Made by a program: the position numbers and the translations under genes
The notes under the pieces: model-generated
What the model was told of the DNA's origin: nothing
Seen by the model: only the letters and a program-made list of their open reading frames with translations
Database searches by the model: none
Shown here: piece by piece, positions 19,632-27,879 of the stretch
Layout of the letters: every line of letters begins with the position of its first letter
Position numbering within the stretch: position 1 is the stretch's first letter
Origin: Zygnema cylindricum
Taxonomy: Eukaryota; Streptophyta; Zygnematophyceae; Zygnematales; Zygnemataceae
Length of the DNA: 30,162 nt
Assembly: GCA_037447655.1 (NCBI GenBank)
Contig: JBBHKE010001643.1
Location: forward strand, 126,001-156,162
Direction: 5' to 3'

Positions 19632-20628
19632 GTGACAAAACTTCTCGAGGAGTATGTTGATGTCATTCCCACGAAGCTCCCAGAAGGCTTACCTCCGAAG
19701 CGCAAAGTAGACCACAAGATAGAGCTTTTTCCCAGAGCGGTACCCCCGGCTAATCGGATAAACAAGATGAGTTACACCGAATTGGACGAACTCAAAAAGC
19801 AGCTTGCGGAGTTGGTCGTAGCCGGAGAAATCGAACCGAGCAAGTCACCGTATGGAGCCCCCGTTCTCTTCGTAAATAAGAAATATGGAGGTTTTCGTAT
19901 GTGTGTGGACTACCGAGCGCTAAACAAGTTAACGGTGGAAGAAGGCGTATCCTTAATGAGAATAGACGAATTGTTGGATCGACTTCGAGGTGCTTAATAA
20001 TTCTCGAAGATAGATTTGCGGAGCCGTTATCACCTGATCAGAATTGTCGAGGAGGATGTGGAAAAGACGGCGTTTAGAACTCGGTATGGCCATTTCCAGT
20101 TTGGAGTTATGCCGTTCAGGTTGACTAATGCACCTGCAACTTTTATGCATTTGATGAATTCCATCTTTCGGCAATATTTGGACGCGTTTGTAATCGTCTT
20201 TCTAGACGAAATATTGGTGTAAAGCCAAACGCTGGAGGATCATATAAAGCACCTGCGGACAGTCGTGCAAGTCCTTCGGAAGAACAAGTTGTACGCGAAA
20301 AGGAGTAAATGCGGCTTTTTGAAGGAGCAAATTGAGTTTTTAGGCCATGTGGTGAGCCGGGACGGAATCGTTGTGGATCCGAACAAAACGAGGGCAGTAA
20401 AAGAGTAGCCGCAGCCGGCGAACATTACGGAATAACGTAGGTTTCTGGGATTATGCTCCTACTATCGACGTTTTGTCGAAGGTTTCCCAAAAATTGCTGC
20501 ACCACTCACGGAGTTACTCAAGAATGACGTGCCCTACGAGTGGAAATCGGCGCAAAGGGCAGCTTTTAACACGCTTAAGGAGCGATTGGTTATCGCCCCT
20601 GTGTTAGCTGTTCCCTACCCGAACTTAC
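19632..20628 (+). pseudogene. Gypsy reverse transcriptase
   Basis: In frame 3: [59 protein letters not shown], then the catalytic box at 20199-20210, which reads F-L-D-E where the family has Y/F-x-D-D: the second Asp is Glu. Further on come F-L-G-H-V-V, the G-F-L-K connection and the thumb. Stops in this frame: two TAA at 19995-20000, TAA at 20220-20222, TAG at 20406-20408, TAA at 20433-20435. The order and spacing of the domains are otherwise complete. Confidence 0.95.
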
Positions 20629-20629
20629 C

Positions 20630-20946
20630 TTGGCCATAATTACAGACGTCAGCGATACGGCTATTGGAGCGATCGTTAAGCAAGATCAGGGAAAAGGCCT
20701 ACAACCCAATGCCTACTACAGTCGAAAAGTAAAAGCAGTTGAGATTAACTGGGCCACCCATGAAAAAGAGACAATTGCGATCATCACTGCGCTAGAGGTT
20801 TGGAAAAGTTACGTTCACAAGAAGCAAATCACAGTTATCACGGATCACCACGCCCTAAAGTACTTGCAAACACAGCCGAAGTTGTCCAAGAAACAAGTGC
20901 GATGGATAACGTTTCTTCAGACCTTCGGCTCGAAACTTGTCATTGA
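20630..20946 (+). pseudogene. Gypsy RNase H, cut by a copia LTR
   Basis: Frame 2 after a frame change near 20630. The acidic residues of the fold are in place: T-D-V-S-D-T-A-I-G (first Asp), T-H-E-K-E-T-I-A-I (Glu), T-D-H-H-A-L (Asp). The frame ends in V-I-D at 20946, exactly where the copia LTR starts; the sequence resumes after the LTR at 21940 with D-C-K-L-G-K-T-N-P-A-D-V-V-S-R-R-P, the usual linker 'KPGKxNxxADALSRRP'. Confidence 0.9.
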
Positions 20947-21939
20947 TGCAACTCTGAGACCTCCATTGGTACTCAGAGTAGGCAGCTTGCTAGAAGCCCC
21001 TAGGATAACCTCAGTTCTTTAACTTTTGACTCAAGAATGCTGACACCCTGACAGAATACAGATTGACCGAGCTCCACCCCTTGGAAGGGCTGACTCCCCT
21101 AAGTCTGCCACAAAAAAAATCCTTGAATTTTCTCCCCTGAGCAGTTAATTATCAATGGTCAAAAGTGACCCTTTTATAAAAGAGCTCTCTGAGAGAGAGG
21201 CGGCTACATCTAATTTTTCTAAGTCGTAAACCCCTCTCTAAACCCTCTTCTACTGATATATAGAGCCAATCAATTGAGTGTACATTACACAAAGATACTT
21301 GGTCCGGATTACTTTATGTACATCCATTGTACGACATGGCCAGAAAGACGACGCCTGCCATATCCGGGTTCGCCATAGTATGTCCCGGAGATGCCGTCAT
21401 CCAATGTCATTTTGCCACGTGTCATCCGTTGTGGCTATGACAGTAAACCGCCAAATTGACCATTCCGCGATGCCGGCTTCTTTCTCCGTCGTTAGATTGA
21501 TGTGGGCCTTAATTTATAGCCGTTAAAATACAAGTAGTAAATTTCCGATGTAATTCTATTTTTAACTGTGTCTGTGTGATTGTGGTCCGTTTGTCGGTAA
21601 ATCAAACTTCTCTATTGCGTCATCTTTAAGTAGCTATCGTACCCTATATACTTCAGCACTAGTCTTAGACTACAGGGTAAGACTAACGGCTACTGTGACG
21701 GATGGTACATACGAGGATCAAATCCTGGGTCCGTCAATCCTTTTGGTAAGTTTACCAAGGATCTGCCTTCTGACTCTAGAAGGAACATAGGCAGCCATGG
21801 CTCTAGGTATCTCTCCAGCTTTCAATGACTACGACAAGTATGGGGGCTAGAGAGAGAAGCTAGAAGTAGGCTGCCTCTGCTTTTTCCTGCTCCTACTTAA
21901 ATCATTTAAATAACCTAGAAAATACCTTTAATTTCAACA
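20947..21939 (-). mobile_element. Copia solo LTR (993 bp) with TSD
   Basis: Starts TGCAACTC and ends TTTCAACA, so TG...CA, lying in minus orientation like the other copia LTRs. Flanked by ATTGA (20942-20946) and ATAGA (21940-21944), a 5-bp target duplication with one difference. It interrupts the gypsy coding frame exactly between RNase H and the integrase linker, which gives independent proof of both edges. It aligns along its length with LTR1-LTR3. No internal region: it is the product of LTR-LTR recombination. Open frames inside are chance products. Confidence 0.9.
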
Positions 21940-22498
21940 ATAGACTGTAAGCTGGGCAAGACGAACCCGGCGGATGTGGTGTCGAGAAGACCCAGAGTCG
22001 CTGCGCTAGTGGTAGAGCAACAATCACAAGCATCGCAGGATGTCGACGTAAGCTTTGGGAAAAAGAACACCGCAGCGTCAGACGCTGCGCAAGCTCCAAA
22101 ACTTAGCGCAGTCACTAGTACGGTGCAAGTGGACGAGCAGTGGCTAAGTAGGATCAAAGCTGCTTACGACGAAGACGCGACAATGAAGGAACCTATTCAA
22201 CGGAAGGTATTAATCCGAACCGCCAATGGTATGTGGCGCTTCAGACTGAGTCAGGCAACACGACTTTACGTTCCAACAGATCCAGAGTTATGTCATGTGA
22301 TACTTCAAATGAGTCTTGACAAGCCGCACAGTGGACATTTTGGGCGGGATAAAACAACGGCACATGTCGCTGAAGCGTATTATTGGCCGAACATGACTCG
22401 CGACATTGCGGATTATGTCCGAATGTGTGACTCTTGTGATAGGAACAAATCGGAATCGGGACAACAAGGTCTGTTATAACCCCTTCACATACCATCTG
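21940..22498 (+). pseudogene. Gypsy integrase N-terminal part (H2C2 zinc domain)
   Basis: Frame 1, open for 168 codons from 21976 after the LTR insertion. It begins with the end of the RNase H-integrase linker and continues into the integrase zinc-binding domain near 22330-22450: H-S-G-H-F-G-R-D-K-T, Y-Y-W-P-N-M, C-D-S-C, the H-x-H/C-x-x-C set of gypsy integrases. It ends at a TAA (22477-22479), followed by the 52-bp tandem repeat that breaks the frame. Confidence 0.9.
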
Positions 22499-22650
22499 TT
22501 CCTTGGGAGGCGATATCGATGGATTTCATCGTAGCTTCCCATACCGTTAGTTCCTTGGGAGGCGATATCGATGGATTTCATCGTAGCTTCCCATACCGTT
22601 AGTTCCTTGGGAGGCGATCTCGATGGATTTAATCGTAGCTCTCTCGCTGA
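22499..22650 (+). repeat. 52-bp tandem repeat inside integrase (about 2.9 copies)
   Basis: The unit starting CCTTGGGAGGCGAT recurs at 22501, 22553 and 22605. The first two units are identical; the third has small changes and runs into the integrase core. 52 is not a multiple of three, so the two extra copies shift the reading frame. The repeated segment codes for the W-E-A-I-S-M-D-F-I-V start of the integrase core. Confidence 0.95.
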
Positions 22651-23496
22651 CTAAAGAGGGCTATGACTCAATCTTCGTCGTCGTGGATTATTTGACGAAA
22701 ATGGCCCATTTCCTACCCACGTCAACCACAGCCACTGCGGGAGATGTCGTAGACTTATTCTTTCGGGAGATATTTCGCCATCACGGACTTTTGAAGAGGA
22801 TCGTCAGCGACCGTGATTGGAAATTCATGAGCAAATTTTGGCAAAACCTATTTGAGCTGTGTGGCACGCGGTTGGCCATGTCCACAGCTTACCACCCTCA
22901 AACTGATGGTCAGATTGAAAAGGTGAATCGAACTTTGGAGGAGGCGTTGCGGAATATGTCTCGGTGCACCAAACGGATTGGGTGAACCATCTTAGAGCGA
23001 TCAAGGTGGCGTACAACAGTGCGGTGCACTCGTCCACGAGTGCTACGCCACTCTCCCTAAATGGACGACAGCCCACCCTTCCACAAAACTTATTGGTAGC
23101 GGACTGCGCTACTCCGACAGCTCTAGATTTTGCCAAAACACTACAAGGGAACCTCGAAAAGGCGGCAAAGGCGCTCTAGCAGGCAAAGGATCGTCAAAAG
23201 TCGCAGGCCGACGCTCACCGGAAGGAAACCGTTTTCAGCGTGGGTGATAAGGTTCGCCTTAATATGGAAAACCTCTCCTTACTGGGTGCCATCTCTAAGA
23301 AATTGGCACCTAAATTCACGCGCCCATTCACAGTTCTGTCACGTGTGGGTGAGGTGGCTTATAAGTTGGATATTCCGAAGGAGTGGCATATCCACAATGT
23401 CTTCCATGTTTCCCTTTTTAAACCATTTCGCGACCTGATTCGATGTTTCCTAATCAATGGCGGAATACTCCTTTACCACCCGTTCGGGGTACCTCA
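22623..23496 (+). pseudogene. Gypsy integrase catalytic core and C-terminal part
   Basis: The core in frame 3 (22623-22985) keeps all three catalytic acids: V-V-V-D-Y-L-T-K, I-V-S-D-R-D and T-D-G-Q-I-E-K-V-N-R (the DDE set). A frame change near 22970 moves to frame 2, where V-A-Y-N-S-A-V-H-S-S-T and the GPY/F-type C-terminus continue (K-L-A-P-K-F-T-R-P-F, Y-K-L-D-I-P, N-V-F-H-V-S-L-F-K-P, to about 23420), with a stop (TAG at 23177-23179) in between. The enzyme would insert the cDNA; the breaks prevent this. Confidence 0.9.
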
Positions 23497-23640
23497 GACA
23501 AGTATGAGGTGGAAGAGATCCTTCAGTCGCGACGCTCTCGGAATTCCAACTCCAGCCAGTATTTGGTGCGCAGGAAGGGCTACTGAGCTGAGGACGACTC
23601 TTGGGTGGACGAGGAGGACCTACATTCGTCTGAGTTACAG
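23497..23640 (+). pseudogene. Chromodomain at the integrase C-terminus
   Basis: In frame 1: Y-E-V-E-E-I-L, R-R-S-R, Q-Y-L-V-R-R-K-G-Y, then D-D-S-W-V-D-E-E-D-L. This is the chromodomain pattern of chromoviruses (family Y-L-V-K-W-K-G-Y), and it would steer integration to particular histone marks. The Trp of the W-K-G-Y motif is Arg, and a TGA (23584-23586) directly follows the G-Y. This identifies the element as a chromovirus. Confidence 0.85.
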
Positions 23641-24147
23641 CGCCAGTTTCAGAAGAGTGAGGACACTCGGCTTCACCTGAGGGGCAATCGCAGCGGCCGC
23701 GGTAATGGAGCGAATCGCAGTGTCGCAACCATCGCAATTATATTGGGGACGCGGCGAAGAAATGCAGCGACGATGTTACCGCACCGCAACGCTATAGCGG
23801 CGCAGCCATGGCAGCGCAGCATGGTTACGGTGCCATCAGAGGAACGTAGCGCCACCGCTGCGCTAAGAGGAAAACGCAACGGCGCAATTGTGTTTCACCA
23901 CATTGGTGACAACGAACCCTCGGTTTGGCCGCAGCAGCGCAGTTTTATAAATGTTGGACATTGCGATACCCTCGCACGCTGCGACGCTTCGAAGAGTCCA
24001 AACGTGAAACCCTCAACCCTCTTTGATAAAGCCGCCATCCGCCCTCGCGACCAGCCTAGTCTAGGCAGTTTAGAGAGTGCTTCACTCCGCACAACCAGCT
24101 TACCTTCGCTTTTAGAATTACGTGAATTGTCCTAAACAACAGCATCC
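23641..24147 (+). other. GC-rich region between chromodomain and 3' ORF
   Basis: The chromodomain frame stays open from 23587 to a TAA at 24133-24135, about 180 codons rich in Arg, Ala, Asn and Ser, without a motif I recognise. The DNA at 23690-23960 is dense in CG-rich words such as GCAGCG, GTAGCG, CGCAAC and GCGGCGCAGC, also found in the 3' LTR (25537-25667). TTTATAAATG (23943-23952) is a TATA-like word about 200 bp before the next ATG. This could be an untranslated leader or an internal promoter, or just a Pol extension; the sequence does not decide. Confidence 0.5.
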
Positions 24148-24624
24148 ATGGCGTCGTCATCCTCCCCACCACCAAAGAGGGGGAGACTGGTACGTGTGGG
24201 GCAAGGAGATGTGCCCCGCTCCGACAAACTGTTAGTGGCGGTGGAGGCCATGGTAGAGGCAAACCGGAGGAGGGAGGTAAAAGCGGAGCCAAAAACGGAA
24301 AAAACAGCTAATAGCGAGGCAGGGCCGACAGAGACCAGTGGAGGGGAGGGATCGGAAAATTCACAAGACCCTAAATACCACACACTACAAGAGGGAGATC
24401 AAGAGGATGAGGAAGATCATGAGCTCTCAGACGCGGAGAAACCGGAACGGGAGCCAACACCTCCGCCTATTGAGGAGCGCGCCTCGGATCTGGAGGTGAT
24501 GGGGGACCCCAACAAGGTGAGTACCACAGACAAGCAGTCGTCTGAAAGCGCGGAAAAGAAGGCCGAAGCACAGTCCCCAGCGGAGACGATGTGTTCCTCT
24601 TTCGAGGAGATCAAGGGGACATAG
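24148..24624 (+). CDS. Extra 3' ORF of the chromovirus, part 1 (158 aa, acidic)
   Basis: Starts at an ATG with G at +4, only 12 bp after the TAA that ends the chromodomain frame and in that same frame. It begins with a Ser/Pro stretch and a basic P-P-P-K-R-G-R patch (nuclear-signal-like), followed by a helix with E-A-M-V-E-A-N-R-R-R, then a strongly acidic, low-complexity region (E-G-D-Q-E-D-E-E-D-H) and a Pro/Glu region. No signal peptide or membrane segment, so it does not look like an envelope protein. Its end overlaps the start of the next frame by 34 bp; the two are probably one gene broken by a single frameshift near 24600-24620. Family unknown to me. Chromoviruses normally have nothing between the chromodomain and the 3' LTR. 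Confidence 0.6.
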   Translation: MASSSSPPPKRGRLVRVGQGDVPRSDKLLVAVEAMVEANRRREVKAEPKTEKTANSEAGPTETSGGEGSENSQDPKYHTLQEGDQEDEEDHELSDAEKPEREPTPPPIEERASDLEVMGDPNKVSTTDKQSSESAEKKAEAQSPAETMCSSFEEIKGT

Positions 24625-25427
24625 ACAAAGAGAGTGAAAAGGGAGAAAAAATCCCCGATTACCTCTTTCCACTCCATGTCGACACACGGCATCCGGATCT
24701 CACCTTCAGCTTCGCGAAGCTCTTTTATAGGGATCTAGCGGAGTGGCCCGAGGAGTGGCGTACCGAAAAGCCTGGGGATCTTATCCTTATCCTCGCCAAC
24801 GTACCGTCACACCCGGGTTGGAATTTTATGAGGACAAAGGACCTCGGGAATAATCACAAGGGTTATGTACAACTAAACCCCCATGCCTTGCCCTTTGTGG
24901 AAGTGGTTGAAAATAACTTCCGGTACAGGGTGGATGTTCCCGGGTCACTTCGCTATTATCACCTGTGGGATGTCTGCCTCCATGACATCATCTCTTGGGC
25001 AGAGGTTACACTTGAGGTACGGGCACTCAAGCTGGACCGGAAAAACGCTCTACAGCGGGCCCGAGCTGCCATTAAACATGCGTCCTTCAAACTAAGGAAG
25101 GTACCTCGGTGGGAACCGGCTGAAGGAGAGGTGGAAGAGGCACAGGAACTTGCAGAACCCGAAGCGCCCCAAATTGCGGCACCCGAGGAGCTTGCACCGG
25201 CGGCCATTCCGTCGACACTCAAGGGACCAGAGGCTGTACCGGAGGAAGGGGAGGACCAGGTTCGGGAGCGAACCACTCGGAGATGTTTGGCAGCGGTCGA
25301 CCATTATATTTCGATGCTAGAGACCCGATGTGAGCAGCTCCAAAACCAACTCGACACCCTGCGATAAGAGTTCGAGGAGTACCGTGAAGAAATGTACGGC
25401 ATACTCCGGCAAATGCAATTTCCCTAA
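24591..25427 (+). CDS. Extra 3' ORF of the chromovirus, part 2 (258 aa plus 19 codons)
   Basis: Frame 3, open from 24591 to TAA at 25365-25367; the same frame then continues for 19 codons to TAA at 25425-25427, so the first stop may be a late mutation. After a Glu/Lys-rich start comes a globular-looking part (about residues 25-165) with several Trp and aromatic residues: F-A-K-L-F-Y-R-D-L-A-E-W-P-E-E-W, H-P-G-W-N-F-M, Y-Y-H-L-W-D-V-C. Then an Ala/Glu/Pro-rich linker (about 170-225) and a terminal coiled coil with heptad Leu/Ile (Y-I-S-M-L-E-T-R-C-E-Q-L-Q-N-Q-L) that runs past the stop into E-E-Y-R-E-E-M-Y-G-I-L-R. No protease, polymerase, envelope or movement-protein motif. I do not recognise the family; a captured host gene or a lineage-specific element protein are both possible. 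Confidence 0.65.
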
Positions 25428-25471
25428 GCCAGTATGGTTCAGCGGGACATTGAAGTTCTAGTAAGAGGCCC

Positions 25472-25971
25472 TGTAAGAGGGTTACAGAGTTAGGTACTTA
25501 GTAGCTAGCAACTAGGCTACTATGGTTGCGGTATCAAAGCAGCGCAGCTGCGATTCCAGACCAGCGCAATATAGCAGCGTAGCAACTTAGAGGCGTAGCT
25601 ACTTAGTAGCGTAGTAGCATAGCAGCGCAGCAGAGCAACGCAGCTTAGTAGTATAGCAACGCCGCGGAATGTACATAGAACGATATTGTTCTAGAAGGAT
25701 ATTTTAGGATTTGTCTCGGTTGACCGTGAAGGTCCACGTGTACAGTTGTACAGTACTAGGTTGACTACCAGCTAGTTAGTTTAAATAGTGAAGTAGGCCT
25801 AGTCAGCAAAACACTCTTGAGTAGACCTTCGCAACGAGCGTTGAATGTCGTAATCTTCTCCTGAGTACTAAAGCGCAACCTTTACCTGTCTTTGTGGTGT
25901 GATCTTGTTGTTGCTATGAGGAGGTCCTTGGTGTTTTTTCGCTGTGCATTGTGATGTTTGTCCCTTTTACA
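25472..25971 (+). repeat. Gypsy 3' LTR (500 bp)
   Basis: Starts TGTAAGAGGGTTACAGAG and ends CCCTTTTACA, like the 5' LTR. The upstream U3 portion (25515-25668) is a run of GCAGCGCAGC/GCGTAGC words with TAGTAGC spacers. The last 100 bases (CCTTTACCTGTCTTTGTGG onward) match the R/U5-like end of the 5' LTR with about ten changes. A short purine stretch (AGTAAGAGG, 25460-25468) just outside may be the polypurine tract. Confidence 0.85.
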
Positions 25972-26310
25972 ACGCCTTTATTGTAAGTTGTATTATGGGC
26001 TTTTCATGTGATCTTCTTTGATCGCTACTTTGATCAGCGACTGTGCGATCGTTCGAATCTGACTTTGTAAATAAAAGTTTTTGGTCCGAATGTTTTAATT
26101 GGTCTGGATAAGTTTGAATCCAATATGGGTCTTAAGGTCATATTATATGTTTTGCATACAATAGGAATATTGTATGTGCCTACTTTCACCTACTTTTGAA
26201 CTATGAAAAAAAACCTAATTAGAATAATGGCAAAAATAAAGTTATTGATTGTATTCCAGGTTTTTTTTTTGAAAAATGGGCACCAAATTAGCGTTGTTTA
26301 CTCTTATAGC

Positions 26311-26340
26311 GATTGGCGGTGTACATGTACACCGCCAATC
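26311..26340. repeat. Perfect 30-bp palindrome at the junction of two MITEs
   Basis: GATTGGCGGTGTACA followed directly by its exact inverse complement. It is made of the right end of MITE copy d (to 26321) and the left end of copy c (from 26330), tail to tail, with TACATGTA between the two ends. Confidence 0.9.
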
Positions 26341-26914
26341 GCCAATCCCTATTAGCGTACAGGTTTCTTTAGAGTATAGGGTTTCTTTAGCGTATAGGAA
26401 TAATTACAGTGATTTATGCTAATTAGGAATTTGAAAATTAAAAAAAAAAACATACTTTCTAATTGTTTACTAATGCTAATTTGGGTCTTTGAAAAAAAAA
26501 AATGTCGGTCGCAAACATGCTTACACTAATACAGATACTTGTTCAACATTTGACAAATCGTACACAAATCTACGTTCACACAGTCGAAACGTGGTTGTTC
26601 GACGAATATGTGAGAATGTGATATTTGACAACCCGATTTTATCCCATTTTTAGAGCGCATATTCTCATGCATCCGCGGTTACTAAAACTCATTAATTATA
26701 CCTTTCACTTAAAAAGTCACAATTTTGTACGGTGGGACACTTACCGTACACCACACTATTTAAATGACAACGTACTTTCGTTTTTATGCTAATTGAACAA
26801 AAAACCCTAAATGGCGTAAAGGAAAAAACATAATTATTAATGCCATTTAAGAATTTGTAAAAAAAAAAATCGGGACCAAATTAGCGTTCAATACGCTAAT
26901 AGCGATTGATGGTG
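26330..26914. mobile_element. TA-flanked MITE, copy c (585 bp, Tc1/mariner-like)
   Basis: TA on both sides (26328-26329, 26915-26916). The left end reads CACCGCCAATCGCCAATC; the right end, inverted, CACCATCAATCGCTATTAGC. This is the best-preserved member of the family in the window and the reference for copies a, b, d and the remnant before 1300. No coding capacity. Confidence 0.75.
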
Positions 26915-27260
26915 TACTGTACTTGTTATGTTTGATTTCGAGATAAGCGTGAGTGAAGTGCATCTCAATATTGACTCAACGAAAGGGAGAGCCCCTGTGG
27001 CAATATTGTCGCATGAAATAACGGCTCGATCATAGTTGTTCAGAGCGATTAGTGAGAACGTACTAATCGCGACGAATTATACGTAACTAACGTATTGAAC
27101 CTTTTGAACAAATCGTTAAAAATGGTTAATGAATTTCCTTCCGTACTATTCTGTACATGTAAAAAAAAAAATTATATATAGCGCAGTTTGGAAATTTTTT
27201 CCATTACATGAGCGCTTAAACATTAAAAATAGTTAAATATATATCACACTTCATGTCAGT
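26915..27260. other. AT-rich intergenic DNA, no gene
   Basis: No coding sequence or repeat recognised. It separates MITE copy c from a tRNA-like head at 27275. Confidence 0.4.
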
Positions 27261-27274
27261 ATCGGAATTCCTTC

Positions 27275-27345
27275 ATCAACTGGTAGTGGAATTGTCAAAT
27301 CGCTTCGCCTCAGATGTGGCTTACCCAGGTTCGAGCGTCCGCAAC
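27275..27345 (+). ncRNA. tRNA-like (SINE-head-like) sequence with B box
   Basis: ACTGGTAGTGGAAT (27279-27292) resembles the D arm of a tRNA, and CCCAGGTTCGAGC (27323-27335) resembles a T arm: GGTTCGA is the core of the pol III B box. The spacing (about 35 bp) fits a tRNA or SINE promoter, but the stems do not pair well, so it is at most a degraded tRNA-derived promoter. Confidence 0.3.
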
Positions 27346-27876
27346 GGTAAAATTTTATCAAATTCCGTATGTCTGAGCGGTTCTGTTTTCAATATTCCAT
27401 GGCGGCTTCTTTCAGAATAATTTGAAGAAGACGCCCGTACAAATTTCAAACTTACCGCGCGAAGTTTGTCCGACGTTCAATGTCTCTTTTCGAAAATTTC
27501 CGTACATTTTCGATGAAATACCGTACAAGTTACGTGATATTGCTGTTCAGTTTGAACTGAAAGTACCAATAACTACGACTTATCTTTTCCTAGAATTCCG
27601 TACATATCCGTAAAAAAATGTCCAGTTATCGTAATTTGTTTACAAGTTTCCGTAAATTTTCCAAATAGTAGACTTTTTTTTGCTATTTTTTCAAAAGTCA
27701 CGAATATACGTTCAATCGGAAAAATTGAAAAAATCGCGCGATTTGAACAACTATGGGTTCGATTCAAGTAGCCGTATTGGTTGTACTTATTGTATGTCGG
27801 AATTATCGGTTTTGTTAACACATGAGCACACACCCTAAAAAATGGCCCATGAAAGCTCAATTGCTCAGTGATTGGC
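27346..27876. other. Anonymous DNA rich in CGTAC words
   Basis: No gene. The 62- and 95-codon frames here have no motif and overlap on opposite strands. CCGTAC or CGTACA occurs again and again (27435, 27501, 27521, 27599 and further right). Confidence 0.35.
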
Positions 27877-27879
27877 TTA

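Larger units (their letters stand above)
17500..25971 (+). mobile_element. Ty3/gypsy chromovirus with 3' extra ORF
   Basis: An 8.5-kb LTR retrotransposon on the plus strand: LTR (17500-18060), primer site, gag, protease, RT, RNase H, integrase, chromodomain, extra 3' ORF region and LTR (25472-25971). Both LTRs begin TGTAA and end TTACA. The five bases outside are GCGCC on the left and ACGCC on the right (4 of 5 match), so the two ends probably belong to one insertion. A copia solo LTR interrupts it at 20947-21939. Numerous stops and frameshifts show that it is old and inactive. Confidence 0.9.
17453..26205. mobile_element. Small TIR element e, interrupted by the gypsy element
   Basis: Perfect 17-bp inverted repeats, CATAGTTCAAAAGTAGG at 17453-17469 and its complement at 26189-26205, lie on the two sides of the gypsy element. 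Outside them are A-rich matching flanks (AAAAAAAC on the left, AAAAAAAACC on the right), compatible with a target duplication of about 8 bp. Without the gypsy insertion the element is about 276-281 bp and non-coding. The superfamily is not clear from these ends. Confidence 0.6.
17010..26321. mobile_element. TA-flanked MITE, copy d, split by nested insertions
   Basis: The left part 17010-17452 begins CATTGTCAATCGCTGTTAGA after a TA and aligns with the interior of copy c (26330-26914): CAATTCGTAC, GTTCACACGGTCGACGAACG, CGTGATTTTC, GTACGCCACACTATTT and GCTAATTGG blocks in the same order. The right part 26206-26321 has the ACCAAATTAGCGTT block and ends GCGATTGGCGGTG before TA. The two parts were one element of about 560 bp before element e and the gypsy element landed in it. 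Confidence 0.65.

Noticed and set aside
22499-22650. CRISPR-like array
   Set aside because: The units are directly adjacent with no spacers; it is a tandem duplication inside a coding region of a plant retroelement.
23673-24092. Minus-strand frames opposite the GC-rich region
   Set aside because: GC-rich antisense frames; the sense frame is continuous with the chromodomain and is the better explanation.
24417-25304. Minus-strand frames of 70-105 codons opposite the 3' ORF
   Set aside because: Shadow frames; the sense frames are longer and continuous, with coiled-coil heptads.
24148-25427. Envelope-like protein for the 3' ORF
   Set aside because: No signal peptide, membrane span or cysteine-rich surface region; acidic and coiled-coil composition instead.
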